In this document: positions 40,401-50,400 of the stretch, piece by piece
Layout of the letters: each line of letters opens with the position of its first letter
Position numbering within the stretch: the stretch's first letter is position 1
Assembly: GCF_018326285.1 (NCBI RefSeq)
Contig: NZ_AP023362.1
Span: forward strand, 2,728,001 to 2,792,000
DNA length: 64,000 bases
Reading direction: 5' to 3'
Origin: Mycolicibacterium sp. TY81
GTDB lineage: Bacteria; Actinomycetota; Actinomycetes; Mycobacteriales; Mycobacteriaceae
Position numbers and translations under genes: made by a program
The notes under the pieces: generated by a model
The model's database searches: none
What the model was told of the DNA's origin: nothing
The model's input: the letters and a program-made list of their open reading frames with translations, nothing else

Positions 40401-40437
40401 ACCGGGGGCCACGCTGATCGTCAGCGTGGCCCCCGGT
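40401..40437. terminator. Perfect 17-bp bidirectional terminator hairpin
   Basis: Stem ACCGGGGGCCACGCTGA (40401-40417) pairs exactly with 40421-40437 around a 3-base loop. It lies between two convergent genes, 3 bases after the DUF385 stop, and has no T-tract. Confidence 0.85.
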
Positions 40438-40447
40438 CCGTCGACGG

Positions 40448-40996
40448 CTACTTGCAGATGTCGTTGATCTGCTTGCTGTCGGCGCCGGCGTCATCCAGGC
40501 GCACCTTCTGCTGCGGATCGTCGGTCTGAGCGCCGGCCGTCGCCGCGGCCCCGATGTCCAAGAGGGTGTTGGCGTACTTGCGCGCCGCCGTCGCGAGGTC
40601 GGCCGGGGCGGCCGGGTCGATCCGGTTCAGCAGGTACTGGCCACCGGTGATCAGCGCCAGACGCGCGTTGGCGGCCACGGCCAGGGCACCCGTGGTGTCG
40701 TCCGGCCCGCCGGGGACCGCCAGGTTGGTGTTGATCGCGATGCCCTTGCTGACGGTCTTCATGGCGTCACAGAGCGCGATCTTGGCCGTGTCCTGCTCGG
40801 CCTCGGTGTACTTCTTGTCCTGGTTCTTCACCGCGTACAGCGCGTAGCCGCCGATGCCGGCGGCGATCAGGCCGATGACCACGGCCGCAATCGCGATGAT
40901 CTGCGTGACGGACATCGAACCCGACGTCTCGTCGGTGTCCTTTGCGGCTTTGCTCAGTGTGGTGGTCTTGTCTTCGGTCTTCTCGTCTTCCGCCAT
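40448..40996 (-). CDS. Single-pass membrane protein of unknown function
   Basis: 182 aa. A charged cytoplasmic N-terminus (Asp/Glu/Lys/Thr, 1-30), one membrane helix (about 32-54, IIAIAAVVIGLIAAGIGGYAL), then an outer domain of about 125 residues with Cys near 76 and at 181, which could pair. This is a common mycobacterial layout, similar to Mce-associated proteins, but no family is assigned. It follows nadC by 22 bases in the same direction and may be part of the nad transcript. Confidence 0.75.
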   Translation of the reverse strand: MAEDEKTEDKTTTLSKAAKDTDETSGSMSVTQIIAIAAVVIGLIAAGIGGYALYAVKNQDKKYTEAEQDTAKIALCDAMKTVSKGIAINTNLAVPGGPDDTTGALAVAANARLALITGGQYLLNRIDPAAPADLATAARKYANTLLDIGAAATAGAQTDDPQQKVRLDDAGADSKQINDICK

Positions 40997-41018
40997 GCTC
41001 GTGATAGTAGCGGCCGAG

Positions 41019-41876
41019 TTACGTATCGAGGCCGACGTCGAGCACCCGCACCGAATGCGTCAGCGCACCGATGGCGAGGAAGTCGACACCGGTCGAGGCG
41101 TAGGCCGCGGCCGACTCCAGGCTGAGCCCGCCCGACGATTCCAGCTTGGTGCCGGGTGCGCGGGCGTCACGGCGCTGCACCGCGATCTGCGTCTGCCAGA
41201 CCGGGAAGTTGTCCAGCAACACCAATTCGACGTTCTCACCGAGGATTTCGTCGAGTTGCTCGAGCGAATCCACCTCGACCTCGCACGGCAGATCCGGCGC
41301 CACCGCACGGACCGCCTGCAGGGCCGCGAGCACCGATCCGGCAGCCGCGACGTGGTTGTCCTTGATCAGGGCGGCATCGCCCAGACCCAGCCGATGGTTG
41401 ACACCGCCGCCGACGCGCACCGCGTACTTCTGCAACAACCGCAATCCGGGCAACGTCTTTCGGGTGTCACGGATGGCGGCCTCGGTCCCGGCCACCTCCT
41501 GCACCCAGCGCGCCGTCTCGGTGGCGATGCCCGAAAGGTGGCAGACGATGTTCAGCATCGTGCGTTCGGCCGTCAGCAGGGCCCGTGTCGGCGCTTCGAC
41601 GGTCAGCACCGCATCGCCGGGCTTGACCTCGGTGCCGTCCTCGGCTCGGTCGCGGATCTTGTAGGCGCCCTCCCCGATCACCTTGTCCAGCACCAGAACC
41701 GCGATGTCCAGACCCGCGATGACGCCCTGCTGTCGCGACACCATCGACGCGACCGTGGTGGCGTCGGCCGGCACGGTCGCCACCGAGGTGACGTCCGGCC
41801 CGTAGCGCAGATCCTCGTCGAGCGCGCGATCGATGATCGCGTGCGCGTCGGCCAATTCGGCTGCGGTCAATGCCAT
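41019..41876 (-). CDS. nadC: Nicotinate-nucleotide pyrophosphorylase (quinolinate phosphoribosyltransferase)
   Basis: 285 aa. It converts quinolinate and PRPP to nicotinate mononucleotide. RDTRKTLPGLRLLQKYAVRVGGGVNHR in parts (about 135-161), KDNH and EVEVDSLEQ motifs are present. ATG shares bases with the nadB stop (TGATG type), so nadA-nadB-nadC are one coupled unit. Confidence 0.97.
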   Translation of the reverse strand: MALTAAELADAHAIIDRALDEDLRYGPDVTSVATVPADATTVASMVSRQQGVIAGLDIAVLVLDKVIGEGAYKIRDRAEDGTEVKPGDAVLTVEAPTRALLTAERTMLNIVCHLSGIATETARWVQEVAGTEAAIRDTRKTLPGLRLLQKYAVRVGGGVNHRLGLGDAALIKDNHVAAAGSVLAALQAVRAVAPDLPCEVEVDSLEQLDEILGENVELVLLDNFPVWQTQIAVQRRDARAPGTKLESSGGLSLESAAAYASTGVDFLAIGALTHSVRVLDVGLDT

Positions 41877-43471
41877 CAGTTACACGCTCCTATCGGCAGG
41901 GCGGCCACGGCGCGCCCGGCGGCGTCCAGCCGCACATCGATCGATACCCCGAACGCCGGATCGCGGTCCGGTCGGTCACTGCGGTGGTGGCAGCCACGGG
42001 ATTCCGCACGGACGGCTGCCGCGGCAGCAACCGCCGACGCCGTCACGGTCAGGGCCGCATCCTCGACGGCCGCCCGGTCCGACATGGCCATACCGCGGGC
42101 GCCGGCGAGCAACTCGCTCAGCCGGTCCAGTCCAGCGGCGTCGCGCACCACCGAGGCGTACCTGGTCATGTCGCGTTGCAGGGCATGCCGATCCAACGCG
42201 GGCCGCTTGCCCAGATCCGGCTCCGGCACGCGGTTTCCACCGGCATCGCGGGCCTGCTCGGCCGCCGCACGACCGGCGCGGCCGCCAACCACCAGTCCTT
42301 CCAGCAGGCTGTTGGAGGCCAGGCGATTACCGCCGTGCATACCGGTGCGTCCGACCTCACCGGCGGCGTACAGGCCGGCCATCTCGGTGCGGCCGTACAC
42401 GTCGGTGACCACACCCCCGCAGCTGTAATGGGCGCCCGGCACCACCGGAATCGGTTGGCGCGCAGGGTCGATGCCGGCCGCCAGGCATGCGGCCGTGACC
42501 GTCGGGAATCGGGCGGCGACGTCGGGGACGCCACGGGCATCGAGGAAGACGTAGTCGTCGCCGGTGGCCGCGAGGCGGGCATCGATGGCGGCGGCCACGA
42601 CGTCGCGCGGGGCCAGGTCGCCCATCGGGTGCACGCCGTCGGTCACCGAGTCGCCGCGAAGGTCACGCAGGATGGCCCCTTCGCCGCGCAAGGCCTCGGT
42701 GATCAGCGGGCACCGGCCGCCGGCCGCGCCGGTGTACAGCATGGTCGGGTGAAACTGGACGAATTCGATGTCGCGGACCGGCAATCCGGCGCGCAGCGCC
42801 AGGGCGATGCCGTCGCCCGTCGAACCGTCCGGGTTGGTCGTCGCGGTGTACAGCTGCCCCAGGCCACCGGTCGCCAGGATCACCGACGGCGCCGTCAGCA
42901 CGCCAGGTCCGTCCGGGCTCAGCACCAGCAGGCCGCTGACCGCTCCGTCGTGGTGCAACACCTGCAGCGCAACATGATTGGGCCGGATGTCGAGCGTCTG
43001 GGTGGCGGCGGCCAGGGCACGCTGCACCTCGGCGCCGGTGGCATCGCCACCGGCGTGGATGATGCGGCGGCGGCTGTGTCCACCCTCGCGGGTCAGGGAC
43101 CAGGCCCCCGGCCCGACTTCGTCGAAAGCCGCACCGGCACCGACCAATTCACGCACGGCGGCATAGCCGTCGGCGACGATCGAGGTGACCGCGTCGACAT
43201 CGCACAAGCCGGCTCCGGCCGCGACGGTGTCCGCGACGTGCGCCTGCACCGAGTCATCGGTGTCGGGGATGACGACCGCGATGCCCCCCTGGGCGTAAGC
43301 GGTGGCCGTCTCGCCGGACTTGCCGACGACCACGACGCGGCTGCCGGCCAGTTGGGCGGCACGCGCCGCCGCCAGGCCCGCGACCCCCGTACCGACGACG
43401 ATGACGTCGGCGCGCTGGCGCCAGTAGCCACGGCCGCCGCAGGCGACCGAACGGCCCGCGTGGGCGCTCAC
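41876..43471 (-). CDS. nadB: L-aspartate oxidase
   Basis: 531 aa. FAD enzyme making iminoaspartate. Dinucleotide motif VVGTGVAGLAAA (about 25-36), AQGGIAVV, HAGGDATGAE, and active-site QFHPTMLY / EALRGEGAILRD; C-terminal YSCGGVVTDVYGRT and GGNRLASNSLLEG. The first 22 residues are an odd Cys/Gly/Arg-rich extension. GTG start 1 base after the nadA stop. Confidence 0.95.
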   Translation of the reverse strand: MSAHAGRSVACGGRGYWRQRADVIVVGTGVAGLAAARAAQLAGSRVVVVGKSGETATAYAQGGIAVVIPDTDDSVQAHVADTVAAGAGLCDVDAVTSIVADGYAAVRELVGAGAAFDEVGPGAWSLTREGGHSRRRIIHAGGDATGAEVQRALAAATQTLDIRPNHVALQVLHHDGAVSGLLVLSPDGPGVLTAPSVILATGGLGQLYTATTNPDGSTGDGIALALRAGLPVRDIEFVQFHPTMLYTGAAGGRCPLITEALRGEGAILRDLRGDSVTDGVHPMGDLAPRDVVAAAIDARLAATGDDYVFLDARGVPDVAARFPTVTAACLAAGIDPARQPIPVVPGAHYSCGGVVTDVYGRTEMAGLYAAGEVGRTGMHGGNRLASNSLLEGLVVGGRAGRAAAEQARDAGGNRVPEPDLGKRPALDRHALQRDMTRYASVVRDAAGLDRLSELLAGARGMAMSDRAAVEDAALTVTASAVAAAAAVRAESRGCHHRSDRPDRDPAFGVSIDVRLDAAGRAVAALPIGACN

Positions 43472-43472
43472 G

Positions 43473-44486
43473 CTATTCCCCGCCGCCGGGCTGCCCGATC
43501 CCGATCATGCGCTGCACGCTCAACCGAGCTGCGGCCGCGACATCTTCGTCGACGTGAACTTCGTCAGCACCGTCCCGCAGGCAGCGCAGCAGCGCGGCCG
43601 GCGTGATCATCTTCATGTACGGGCAGGAGGCCCGATCGTTGACGGCGAGGAACTCGGTTTCCGGTGCGGCACGGCGCAACTGGTGCAGCATGCCGATCTC
43701 GGTGGCGACCAGGACCTGCTTGGCGTGGGTCTCGCGGGCGGCGTCGAGCATGCCGCCGGTCGACAGGATCTTCACGCGGTCGTCGGGTACGGCACCCTCG
43801 CCGGCCAGATAGAGAGCCGAAGTGGCGCAACCGCATTCGGGGTGCACGAAGAGTTCGGCGTCGGGATGCGAGCGGGCCTGGTCGGCGAGTTCGTCACCGT
43901 TGATGCCGGCGTGTACGTGGCATTCGCCGGCCCAGATGTGCAGGTTGTCCCGGCCCGTCATGCGGCGCACGTGCGCGCCGAGGAACTGGTCCGGGCAGAA
44001 CAGCACGGTCTTGTCCGCGGGGATCGAGGCGACGACCTCGACCGCGTTGGACGAGGTGCAGCAAATGTCGGTGAGGGCTTTGACGGCCGCGGTGGTGTTC
44101 ACGTAGGACACCACGACGGCGTCCGGGTAGTCGGCCTTCCAGGCCCGCAGGTCGTCGGCGGTGATCGAGTCGGCCAGCGAGCAGCCCGCCCGCTGGTCCG
44201 GGATCAGCACGGTCTTGGAGGGCGAGAGGATTTTCGCGGTCTCGGCCATGAAGTGCACACCGCAGAACACGATGGTGTCCTCGGCGGCGTCCGCGGCGAT
44301 GCGCGACAGTGCCAGCGAGTCGCCCACGTGGTCGGCGATGTCCTGAATCTCGGGCAGCTGGTAGTTGTGCGCGAGGATTGTGGCGTTGCGCTCCTTGGCA
44401 AGGCGACGCACTTCGTCTGCCCACTGCCCGTCGGCGACCACGTCGCCGAAACCTTCGAACTCCGCCGCACGGTCCAGAACCGTCAT
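43473..44486 (-). CDS. nadA: Quinolinate synthase
   Basis: 337 aa from the ATG at 44486, with GGAGA upstream; the frame extends further but only through the operator. It condenses iminoaspartate with DHAP on a [4Fe-4S] cluster. Cluster cysteines are in [21 protein letters not shown] and [11 protein letters not shown]. First gene of nadABC under an NrtR-type operator at 44512-44534. Confidence 0.96.
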   Translation of the reverse strand: MTVLDRAAEFEGFGDVVADGQWADEVRRLAKERNATILAHNYQLPEIQDIADHVGDSLALSRIAADAAEDTIVFCGVHFMAETAKILSPSKTVLIPDQRAGCSLADSITADDLRAWKADYPDAVVVSYVNTTAAVKALTDICCTSSNAVEVVASIPADKTVLFCPDQFLGAHVRRMTGRDNLHIWAGECHVHAGINGDELADQARSHPDAELFVHPECGCATSALYLAGEGAVPDDRVKILSTGGMLDAARETHAKQVLVATEIGMLHQLRRAAPETEFLAVNDRASCPYMKMITPAALLRCLRDGADEVHVDEDVAAAARLSVQRMIGIGQPGGGE

Positions 44487-44500
44487 GGCCGTCTCCTTTG

Positions 44501-44514
44501 AACCTGGCCAGGTT
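44501..44514. promoter_or_regulatory. Palindrome in the nadA leader
   Basis: AACCTGGCCAGGTT is a perfect 14-bp palindrome that shares 3 bases with the NrtR site and lies 14 bases before the nadA start. It could bind another regulator or fold as a hairpin in the mRNA next to the ribosome site. Confidence 0.45.
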
Positions 44515-44534
44515 TTCGACTTATGATCGAAAAC
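44512..44534. promoter_or_regulatory. NrtR-type operator of nadABC
   Basis: GTTTTCGA-N7-TCGAAAAC, the same repeat and spacing as at the nrtR start (45676-45704). On the plus strand it also contains TATGAT (44522-44527), the -10 of the nrtR remnant that follows. Confidence 0.8.
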
Positions 44535-44603
44535 ATGCCACATACTAGCACTGCACATGGAATGTTCACCTTCGTGTACCGCGTGCGACAGCAGCCGGCC
44601 TGA
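44535..44603 (+). pseudogene. Remnant of the nrtR 5' end
   Basis: ATG starts a 22-codon frame ending TGA at 44601. Its residues [13 protein letters not shown] align with [13 protein letters not shown] at the start of NrtR, and the preceding promoter layout (operator, TATGAT, 7 bases, start) matches nrtR exactly at an offset of 1167 bases. The remnant stands divergent from nadA, where nrtR itself stands in recalled M. tuberculosis order. It shows that the glycosyltransferase gene was inserted here with duplication of the nrtR start, or that an older nrtR was cut off. Whether the peptide is made is unknown. Confidence 0.75.
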
Positions 44604-44653
44604 CGGTCACCCGCCCTACCAGCAAAGACGGCGCCGGATGACCGGGCCGATCC

Positions 44654-45511
44654 TCACTCGGCGTCGATCTCGGGACGATTCCGATAGTCCTGCCAGGTCT
44701 GCCGAGTCTGGGCCGCGATGGCGTCGTTCGCAGCTCCGCTGCCGTCCCACAGTCCCCGGGCGGAAACCAGCACGATGGGCCAGAAGTACGCCGCGACATC
44801 GCGCACCTGGCGGATCGGGATGCCCGTGGCCACGGCGGCGTAGTGCAGCCAGTAGTCGTCCGCCCGGGGGCACACGTGAGCGAACGCTTCACCCCGATCC
44901 CGCAGCGCCCCAAGCAGTTCCGGCGGATAGGCCACACCGGACACACCTGTCGCGAACACCGTCTCGGAGGCTTCGGTCGTGGTGCACATCGGCCAGGTTC
45001 GGTACGGACCGTCGCTGCGCATGCGCGCACGGAACGCGGTGACCTCGCCGGGCCGGTGCGCTGCGAGCAGCTCCGCGAGCCAGGTGGGCGGGTAGTAAAC
45101 GTCGTCGTCCGCCGCGACAAGGGTGCGGCCGGGTTCGTCCGGCAGTACCTCGTTGGTATACGGGAAGTACTTCTTGTGCGGCCCATAGTCGCGGCAATGA
45201 CGAATTTCCAGCCCACGTGCCTGCAACCGCTTCAATGTCGCCGGCGGATCGACGCACGCGTCGCGGTCATCGAGCCACAGAATCAGCCGACGCGGCTTGA
45301 CGGCGCCGGCGCCGATGGTCTCGATCGTTTGCCACACCGTGGCAATCCGCTTGCCATAACTCGTCAATGACACATTGGCGGCACCGGTGCCGACGACCGG
45401 CTCAACGGACCTGTGGTTTCTGGCGAGCAGGCGCGGACCGAGTGTGCCCAGCTCGGCGAGGGTGCAAATCCACCCCAGCGGGTCTCTTGGCCGAATGCCG
45501 ACATTGCGCAT
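44654..45511 (-). CDS. Glycosyltransferase (GT-A type), inserted between nadA and nrtR
   Basis: 285 aa. N-terminal NVSLTSYGKRIATVWQTIETI and LILWLDD resemble GT2-like transferases; DDDVYYP at 135-141 is the likely metal/nucleotide-sugar DxD site. No membrane segment is evident. Start ATG behind GGGGGAAGG. It interrupts the nadA-nrtR pair and is flanked by two copies of the nrtR promoter region, so it is probably acquired. Donor and acceptor sugars are unknown. Confidence 0.72.
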   Translation of the reverse strand: MRNVGIRPRDPLGWICTLAELGTLGPRLLARNHRSVEPVVGTGAANVSLTSYGKRIATVWQTIETIGAGAVKPRRLILWLDDRDACVDPPATLKRLQARGLEIRHCRDYGPHKKYFPYTNEVLPDEPGRTLVAADDDVYYPPTWLAELLAAHRPGEVTAFRARMRSDGPYRTWPMCTTTEASETVFATGVSGVAYPPELLGALRDRGEAFAHVCPRADDYWLHYAAVATGIPIRQVRDVAAYFWPIVLVSARGLWDGSGAANDAIAAQTRQTWQDYRNRPEIDAE

Positions 45512-45675
45512 GGCCCACCGGCCTTCCCCCGCACGACGAACACGAAGCTTTGCTGCAATCGAGCGTGAGTCTACTGGCTGGGTGGAGATTCTTCTTTTCG
45601 AAGATCACGCGCCTTGGCTCGCCGGGATTGCCGTTTCGCCCGGCCGCCTCTCCCCGTGCGCCACTTTTGATCTCC

Positions 45676-45704
45676 CACGTTTTCGACTTAAAATCGAAAA
45701 CGTG
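45676..45704. promoter_or_regulatory. NrtR-type operator overlapping the nrtR promoter and start codon
   Basis: CACGTTTTCGA-N7-TCGAAAACGTG, 11-bp arms. It covers the -10 hexamer TAAAAT (45689-45694) and ends with the GTG start codon itself, 7 bases further on. Binding would block both RNA polymerase and any leaderless initiation, giving tight autoregulation. Confidence 0.82.
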
Positions 45705-46394
45705 ACGGATGTGGGTACTGCGCATGAAGTGCTCGCCGTCGTCTTCCAGGTGCGCGACCTGGACAGCAAGAGGCCGCAGCTCAGCGTGCTGCTCTGGGAG
45801 CGCGCCATGGAGCCGCAACGCGGCGCGTGGTCCCTGCCCGGCGGTCAGCTGCGGCACGACGAAGACATGGTCAGTTCCGTCCGGCGTCAGCTCGCCGAGA
45901 AGGTCGACCTGCGCGAACTGACGCACCTCGAGCAGCTCGCGGTCTTCTCCGAGCCCAAGCGCGTGCCCGGGCCGCGCACCATCGCGTCGACCTTCCTGGG
46001 CCTGGTGCCCTCCCCCGCCACACCGGAACTGCCGGGCGACACGCGCTGGCATCCAGTGTCAGCGCTGCCACCCATGGCCTTCGACCACGGCCCGATGATC
46101 ACGCACGCGCACGCCCGGCTGGTCGCCAAGATGTCGTACACCAACATCGGATTCGCCTTGGCGCCAAAGGAATTCACCCTCACCACCCTGCGGGACATCT
46201 ACGCCGCCACGCTGGGCCACCAAGTCGATCCGACCAATCTGCAGCGCGTGCTGGCCCGGCGCGGCGTCATCACCCCGACCGGCACGACGGCACGTTCCGG
46301 CCGCAGCGGCGGCCGACCGGCCGCGCTGTACCGGTTCACCGACTCGACATACCGCGTCACCGACGAGTTCGCCGCGCTACGCCCACCTAGTTAG
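45702..46394 (+). CDS. nrtR: NrtR, Nudix-related repressor of NAD synthesis
   Basis: 230 aa from GTG 45702. A Nudix-like domain (about 8-135) contains [26 protein letters not shown], in which the catalytic REUxEE pattern is degraded (RRQLAEK), as in regulators that sense ADP-ribose rather than cleave it. The C-terminal winged helix (about 145-230) has [33 protein letters not shown] in sections. NrtR represses nad genes in actinobacteria, including mycobacteria. Operators of one type are at its own start and at nadA, which supports that role. Confidence 0.9.
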   Translation: MTDVGTAHEVLAVVFQVRDLDSKRPQLSVLLWERAMEPQRGAWSLPGGQLRHDEDMVSSVRRQLAEKVDLRELTHLEQLAVFSEPKRVPGPRTIASTFLGLVPSPATPELPGDTRWHPVSALPPMAFDHGPMITHAHARLVAKMSYTNIGFALAPKEFTLTTLRDIYAATLGHQVDPTNLQRVLARRGVITPTGTTARSGRSGGRPAALYRFTDSTYRVTDEFAALRPPS

Positions 46395-46456
46395 TCACTC
46401 TACGCACCGTGACGTAGGTCACTTTCCGGCCACATTTCGCGAGCCGGAATTGGTTT

Positions 46457-46471
46457 TTAAGGGTTCCTTAA
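46457..46471. promoter_or_regulatory. Inverted repeat before the lipase gene
   Basis: TTAAGG-GTT-CCTTAA in an AT-rich spot 15 bases before the lipase ATG. It is placed like an operator over the promoter of that gene; the binding protein is unknown. Confidence 0.4.
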
Positions 46472-46485
46472 GACATGATTTCCCG

Positions 46486-47814
46486 ATGACCATGGGCAAT
46501 GCAGCCAGGGCGTTCGACGCCGAGTGGATCGGCCAGCCGTACCACGAGGAACTCCAGTCCGGCATCCGCCCGCTGCGGCCCAGCGACGACGCGTTCTACG
46601 TGCCGCCCGTCGGCTTCGAACTCACCGCACCCGGCACCGTCCTGCGGTCCCGCGACGTCGAGCTCGGATTCATGGGCGTCATCCCCCAGGGCGTCACCGC
46701 CACACAGCTGCTGTACCGCAGCACCGACCTGAGCGGCAGCGCGCAGGCCGCCGTGACCACCGTCCTGCTGCCCGTCGGCCACAACGCCGACATGCGCTGC
46801 CCCATCGTGTCGTACCAGTGCGCCATCGACGCCGTCTCCGACGCCTGCTTCCCGTCCTACGCCCTCCGCCGCCGCGCCCGCGCCCTCGGCTCGGTCGCGC
46901 AGCTCGAGTACATGCTCGTCGCCGCGGTCCTGGCGCAGGGCTGGGCGGTGTCCATCCCGGACCACGAAGGCACCGACGGCATCTGGGGCGCGCCGCACGA
47001 GCCCGGGTACCACATCCTCGACGGCCTGCGCGCCGCCATCAACACCGAATCACTCGGCCTGCACGCCGACGCGCCGATCGGCCTGTGGGGCTACTCGGGC
47101 GGTGGCCTCGCCAGCGCCTGGGCCGCGGAGGAATACGCCAACTACGCGCCCGAGCTCAACGTCGTCGGCGCTGCCCTCGGCTCGCCGGTCGGTGACCTGG
47201 CCGAGGTGTTCCGCCAGCTCAACGGCACTTCCAAAGCCGGCCTGCCCGCCACGGTGATCGCCGCCCTCATGCACATCTACCCCGGCCTCCAGCGCGTCAT
47301 CCATGAGCACGCGACCGAGGCCGGCAAGGCCATGCTGCGCAACATCGAGGGCATGACCACCGGCGAGGCGGTGCTGCGGCACGCCGGACTCGACTTCGAC
47401 ACCTTGCTGAAGTCGCCGCTGCAGGAGGTGCTCGACACTCCGGAGGTGCAGCACGTCTTCGAGAGCATCAAGCTCGGCAAGACCGCGCCCACCCCGCCGC
47501 TGCTGATCATGCAGGCCGTGTACGACCAGATCATCTCCGTCGGCAACATCGACGAGCTGACCGACACCTACGTCATGGGCGGCTCGCACGTGACCTACCA
47601 CCGCGACATCCTCAGCGAGCACATCGCGCTGCACCCGCTGGCCGCGCCGATGACGCTGAACTGGCTCGCCGAACGGTTCGACGGCAAGCCGCTGGGCCCG
47701 ACGGTGCGTACCTCGTGGCCGGCCCTGCTGAACCCGGCGACCTACCTCGGCCTGCTCAAGCTGGGCGTCGTCAGCACGAAGGTTCTGCTGGGACTTCCGA
47801 TTGGGCGTCGGTAG
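46486..47814 (+). CDS. Secretory-lipase-family alpha/beta hydrolase
   Basis: 442 aa from the ATG at 46486 (matches the size of M. tuberculosis Rv1592c, recalled; upstream codons to 46450 lack support). Nucleophile Ser in [17 protein letters not shown] (about 189-205), Asp region [10 protein letters not shown] and His in GSHVTYHRD / [13 protein letters not shown]. It resembles the LIP family of triacylglycerol lipases. No clear signal peptide is visible. Its 3' end overlaps the convergent DUF2567 gene by 44 bases. Confidence 0.85.
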   Translation: MTMGNAARAFDAEWIGQPYHEELQSGIRPLRPSDDAFYVPPVGFELTAPGTVLRSRDVELGFMGVIPQGVTATQLLYRSTDLSGSAQAAVTTVLLPVGHNADMRCPIVSYQCAIDAVSDACFPSYALRRRARALGSVAQLEYMLVAAVLAQGWAVSIPDHEGTDGIWGAPHEPGYHILDGLRAAINTESLGLHADAPIGLWGYSGGGLASAWAAEEYANYAPELNVVGAALGSPVGDLAEVFRQLNGTSKAGLPATVIAALMHIYPGLQRVIHEHATEAGKAMLRNIEGMTTGEAVLRHAGLDFDTLLKSPLQEVLDTPEVQHVFESIKLGKTAPTPPLLIMQAVYDQIISVGNIDELTDTYVMGGSHVTYHRDILSEHIALHPLAAPMTLNWLAERFDGKPLGPTVRTSWPALLNPATYLGLLKLGVVSTKVLLGLPIGRR

Positions 47815-48442
47815 CCACCGGAGCGGCGGCGGCCGGTAGCCGGACCGGCGCCGGCTCCACCGGCGGCCAGGCGCCCAGATCGTCGCGCTTGGTCGCCAGC
47901 GTGCAGAACAGGTAGACCAGCGCGGCGATGCCGGCCGGGAAGATCAGCGTCGTGGCGATGACCCACGGCGAGTGGCCGAAGAACACCGGCGGCGCCTCGA
48001 CGAGGTAACCCACCCGATGCTCGGGAGACAACGGCGCGCCCGCGAGATCCGGTGTCCCGTAACGCCAATGCGCGACGACAGCGCCCACGCCCGTGAGCGC
48101 GCCCGCGGCAGCCACATTGCCGAGCGCCAGCGCGCCGGCCAGCAGCGGCCCGCGATGCGCGCGCCACTGCCACACCAATGTCGCGGCCACGACGGCGATC
48201 ACCGTCAGCAGACCGACCGCCAACGCACCGCCCAGGAACACCCGGTCCGATTCGTCACCGAAGTAGCCGTGAATGCGCTGACCTTTCTTGGTCAGCGCAA
48301 CGACGGCGTCGACCGGCGGCGCGAGAAAGGCCCACACCACGCCGCCGAGCGCACCGGTCAGCGCCAGGCCGATGACGACCCGCAGCGCCGCGGCGCGATG
48401 CGAAAGCGTTGGCGCCGAGGCTGTTTCAGCGGGCTGAGTCAC
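47771..48442 (-). CDS. DUF2567 membrane protein
   Basis: 223 aa from the GTG at 48442, which overlaps the bsaP stop (GTGA). Four hydrophobic segments (about 20-41, 72-95, 104-125, 165-190) and Pro/Ala-rich tail. Same place as M. tuberculosis Rv1591 (recalled). It is the last gene of the bioB-bsaP transcript; a link with biotin is not shown. No function known. Confidence 0.78.
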   Translation of the reverse strand: MTQPAETASAPTLSHRAAALRVVIGLALTGALGGVVWAFLAPPVDAVVALTKKGQRIHGYFGDESDRVFLGGALAVGLLTVIAVVAATLVWQWRAHRGPLLAGALALGNVAAAGALTGVGAVVAHWRYGTPDLAGAPLSPEHRVGYLVEAPPVFFGHSPWVIATTLIFPAGIAALVYLFCTLATKRDDLGAWPPVEPAPVRLPAAAAPVATDAQSEVPAEPSC

Positions 48443-48678
48443 CGTTGAGTTTCCAGGTCCTTCGAGTCCACCACCCCGTGCCGCGAGCACTTGGCCCACC
48501 AACCGTCGGGGCGTACCTGCACCACCATGCGTCGGCCGCATTCGGCGCACCAGCGGGGCGCCTCCAGACCGAGCTGAGCCGTGGTCGGCATGACGTCGCC
48601 GTCGACGGCATCCGCCGCGACACCGGTGTACACGTTGAACTTGCCGGCACTGACGGGTGCGGGCAATTCTCTGGTCAT
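48439..48678 (-). CDS. bsaP: Biotin synthase auxiliary protein-type small Cys protein
   Basis: 79 aa from the ATG at 48678 (a GTG one codon upstream is also possible). CAECGRRM and KCSRHG give a Cys-x2-Cys ... Cys-x2-His metal or Fe-S site, with [29 protein letters not shown] in front. It directly follows bioB (11-base gap) as in M. tuberculosis Rv1590. The mycobacterial family has been reported as an iron-sulfur helper needed for BioB activity; the name rests on that knowledge and on position. Confidence 0.78.
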   Translation of the reverse strand: MTRELPAPVSAGKFNVYTGVAADAVDGDVMPTTAQLGLEAPRWCAECGRRMVVQVRPDGWWAKCSRHGVVDSKDLETQR

Positions 48679-48689
48679 CACGTCCAGCT

Positions 48690-49706
<1,017 letters not shown>

Positions 49707-49735
49707 TTACTTCAGGCCGACTGCGGCCTACAACT

Positions 49736-49748
49736 TGAACGGTGTTTA
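49736..49748. promoter_or_regulatory. BioQ-type operator between bioB and bioQ
   Basis: TGAACGGTGTTTA, one mismatch from the palindrome TGAAC-N3-GTTCA described for mycobacterial/corynebacterial BioQ. On the plus strand TAGGAT (49747-49752), the bioQ -10, overlaps its end; on the minus strand TATCCT (49748-49753) serves bioB. One bound repressor would block both promoters. Confidence 0.75.
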
Positions 49749-49758
49749 GGATACAGAC

Positions 49759-50346
49759 GTGCAACTGCACCGAAGCGACGTGGTGGCCAAGGCCGCCGAA
49801 ATCCTGGACAACTACGGGATCGCCGACCTGACCATGCGCAGGCTGGCACGTGAACTGAGCGTCAGCCCTGGCGCTCTGTACTGGCATTTCGCCGACAAGC
49901 AGGAGCTGCTGGGCGCCGTCGCCGACCGCCTGCTGGCCACCGCGGCGACCGTTCCGGCCGGCGGCGAATGGCCGGACCGCATCGTCGGCCTGTGTTCGGC
50001 GCTGCGCGACGCGCTCCTGTCGGCGACCGACGGCGCCGAGCTGGTCTCGGCCAGTTTCTCCGCCGGGCGATCGGCCGAACTGAGCCGCATCGTGGCGGCC
50101 CTCACCGACGCCTGTATCGAATCGGGGCTCACGGCGCACGACGCCGACCTCGCCGCGCGCACCATCGTCTACTACGTGCTGGGCTTCACCGCCGACGAGC
50201 AGTCCCGCATCCAGTGGGACGCGGCGGGCGCGACGGTGGCCGACAGCGACACGGTGTGGTCCGAAAATGCCGGTGGCCGTTTCACTTTCGGCCTCGGCCT
50301 GCTCGTCGACGGGCTCGCGGCCCACGCCATCAGCCGCCGCGGCTGA
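49759..50346 (+). CDS. bioQ: BioQ, TetR-family repressor of biotin genes
   Basis: 195 aa. N-terminal helix-turn-helix TMRRLARELSVSPGALYWHFADKQELL in parts (about 24-50) and TetR_C-like ligand domain. Divergent from bioB with the operator between, and the same operator lies at bioF (52919-52931), which fits BioQ. GTG at 49759 stands 6 bases after TAGGAT with no ribosome site, so a leaderless mRNA is expected. Confidence 0.83.
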   Translation: MQLHRSDVVAKAAEILDNYGIADLTMRRLARELSVSPGALYWHFADKQELLGAVADRLLATAATVPAGGEWPDRIVGLCSALRDALLSATDGAELVSASFSAGRSAELSRIVAALTDACIESGLTAHDADLAARTIVYYVLGFTADEQSRIQWDAAGATVADSDTVWSENAGGRFTFGLGLLVDGLAAHAISRRG

Positions 50347-50400
50347 GGCGGGCTGTCGGGGTCACTCCCACTCCCGACCGCAAACGAATCCCGTTGGAAA

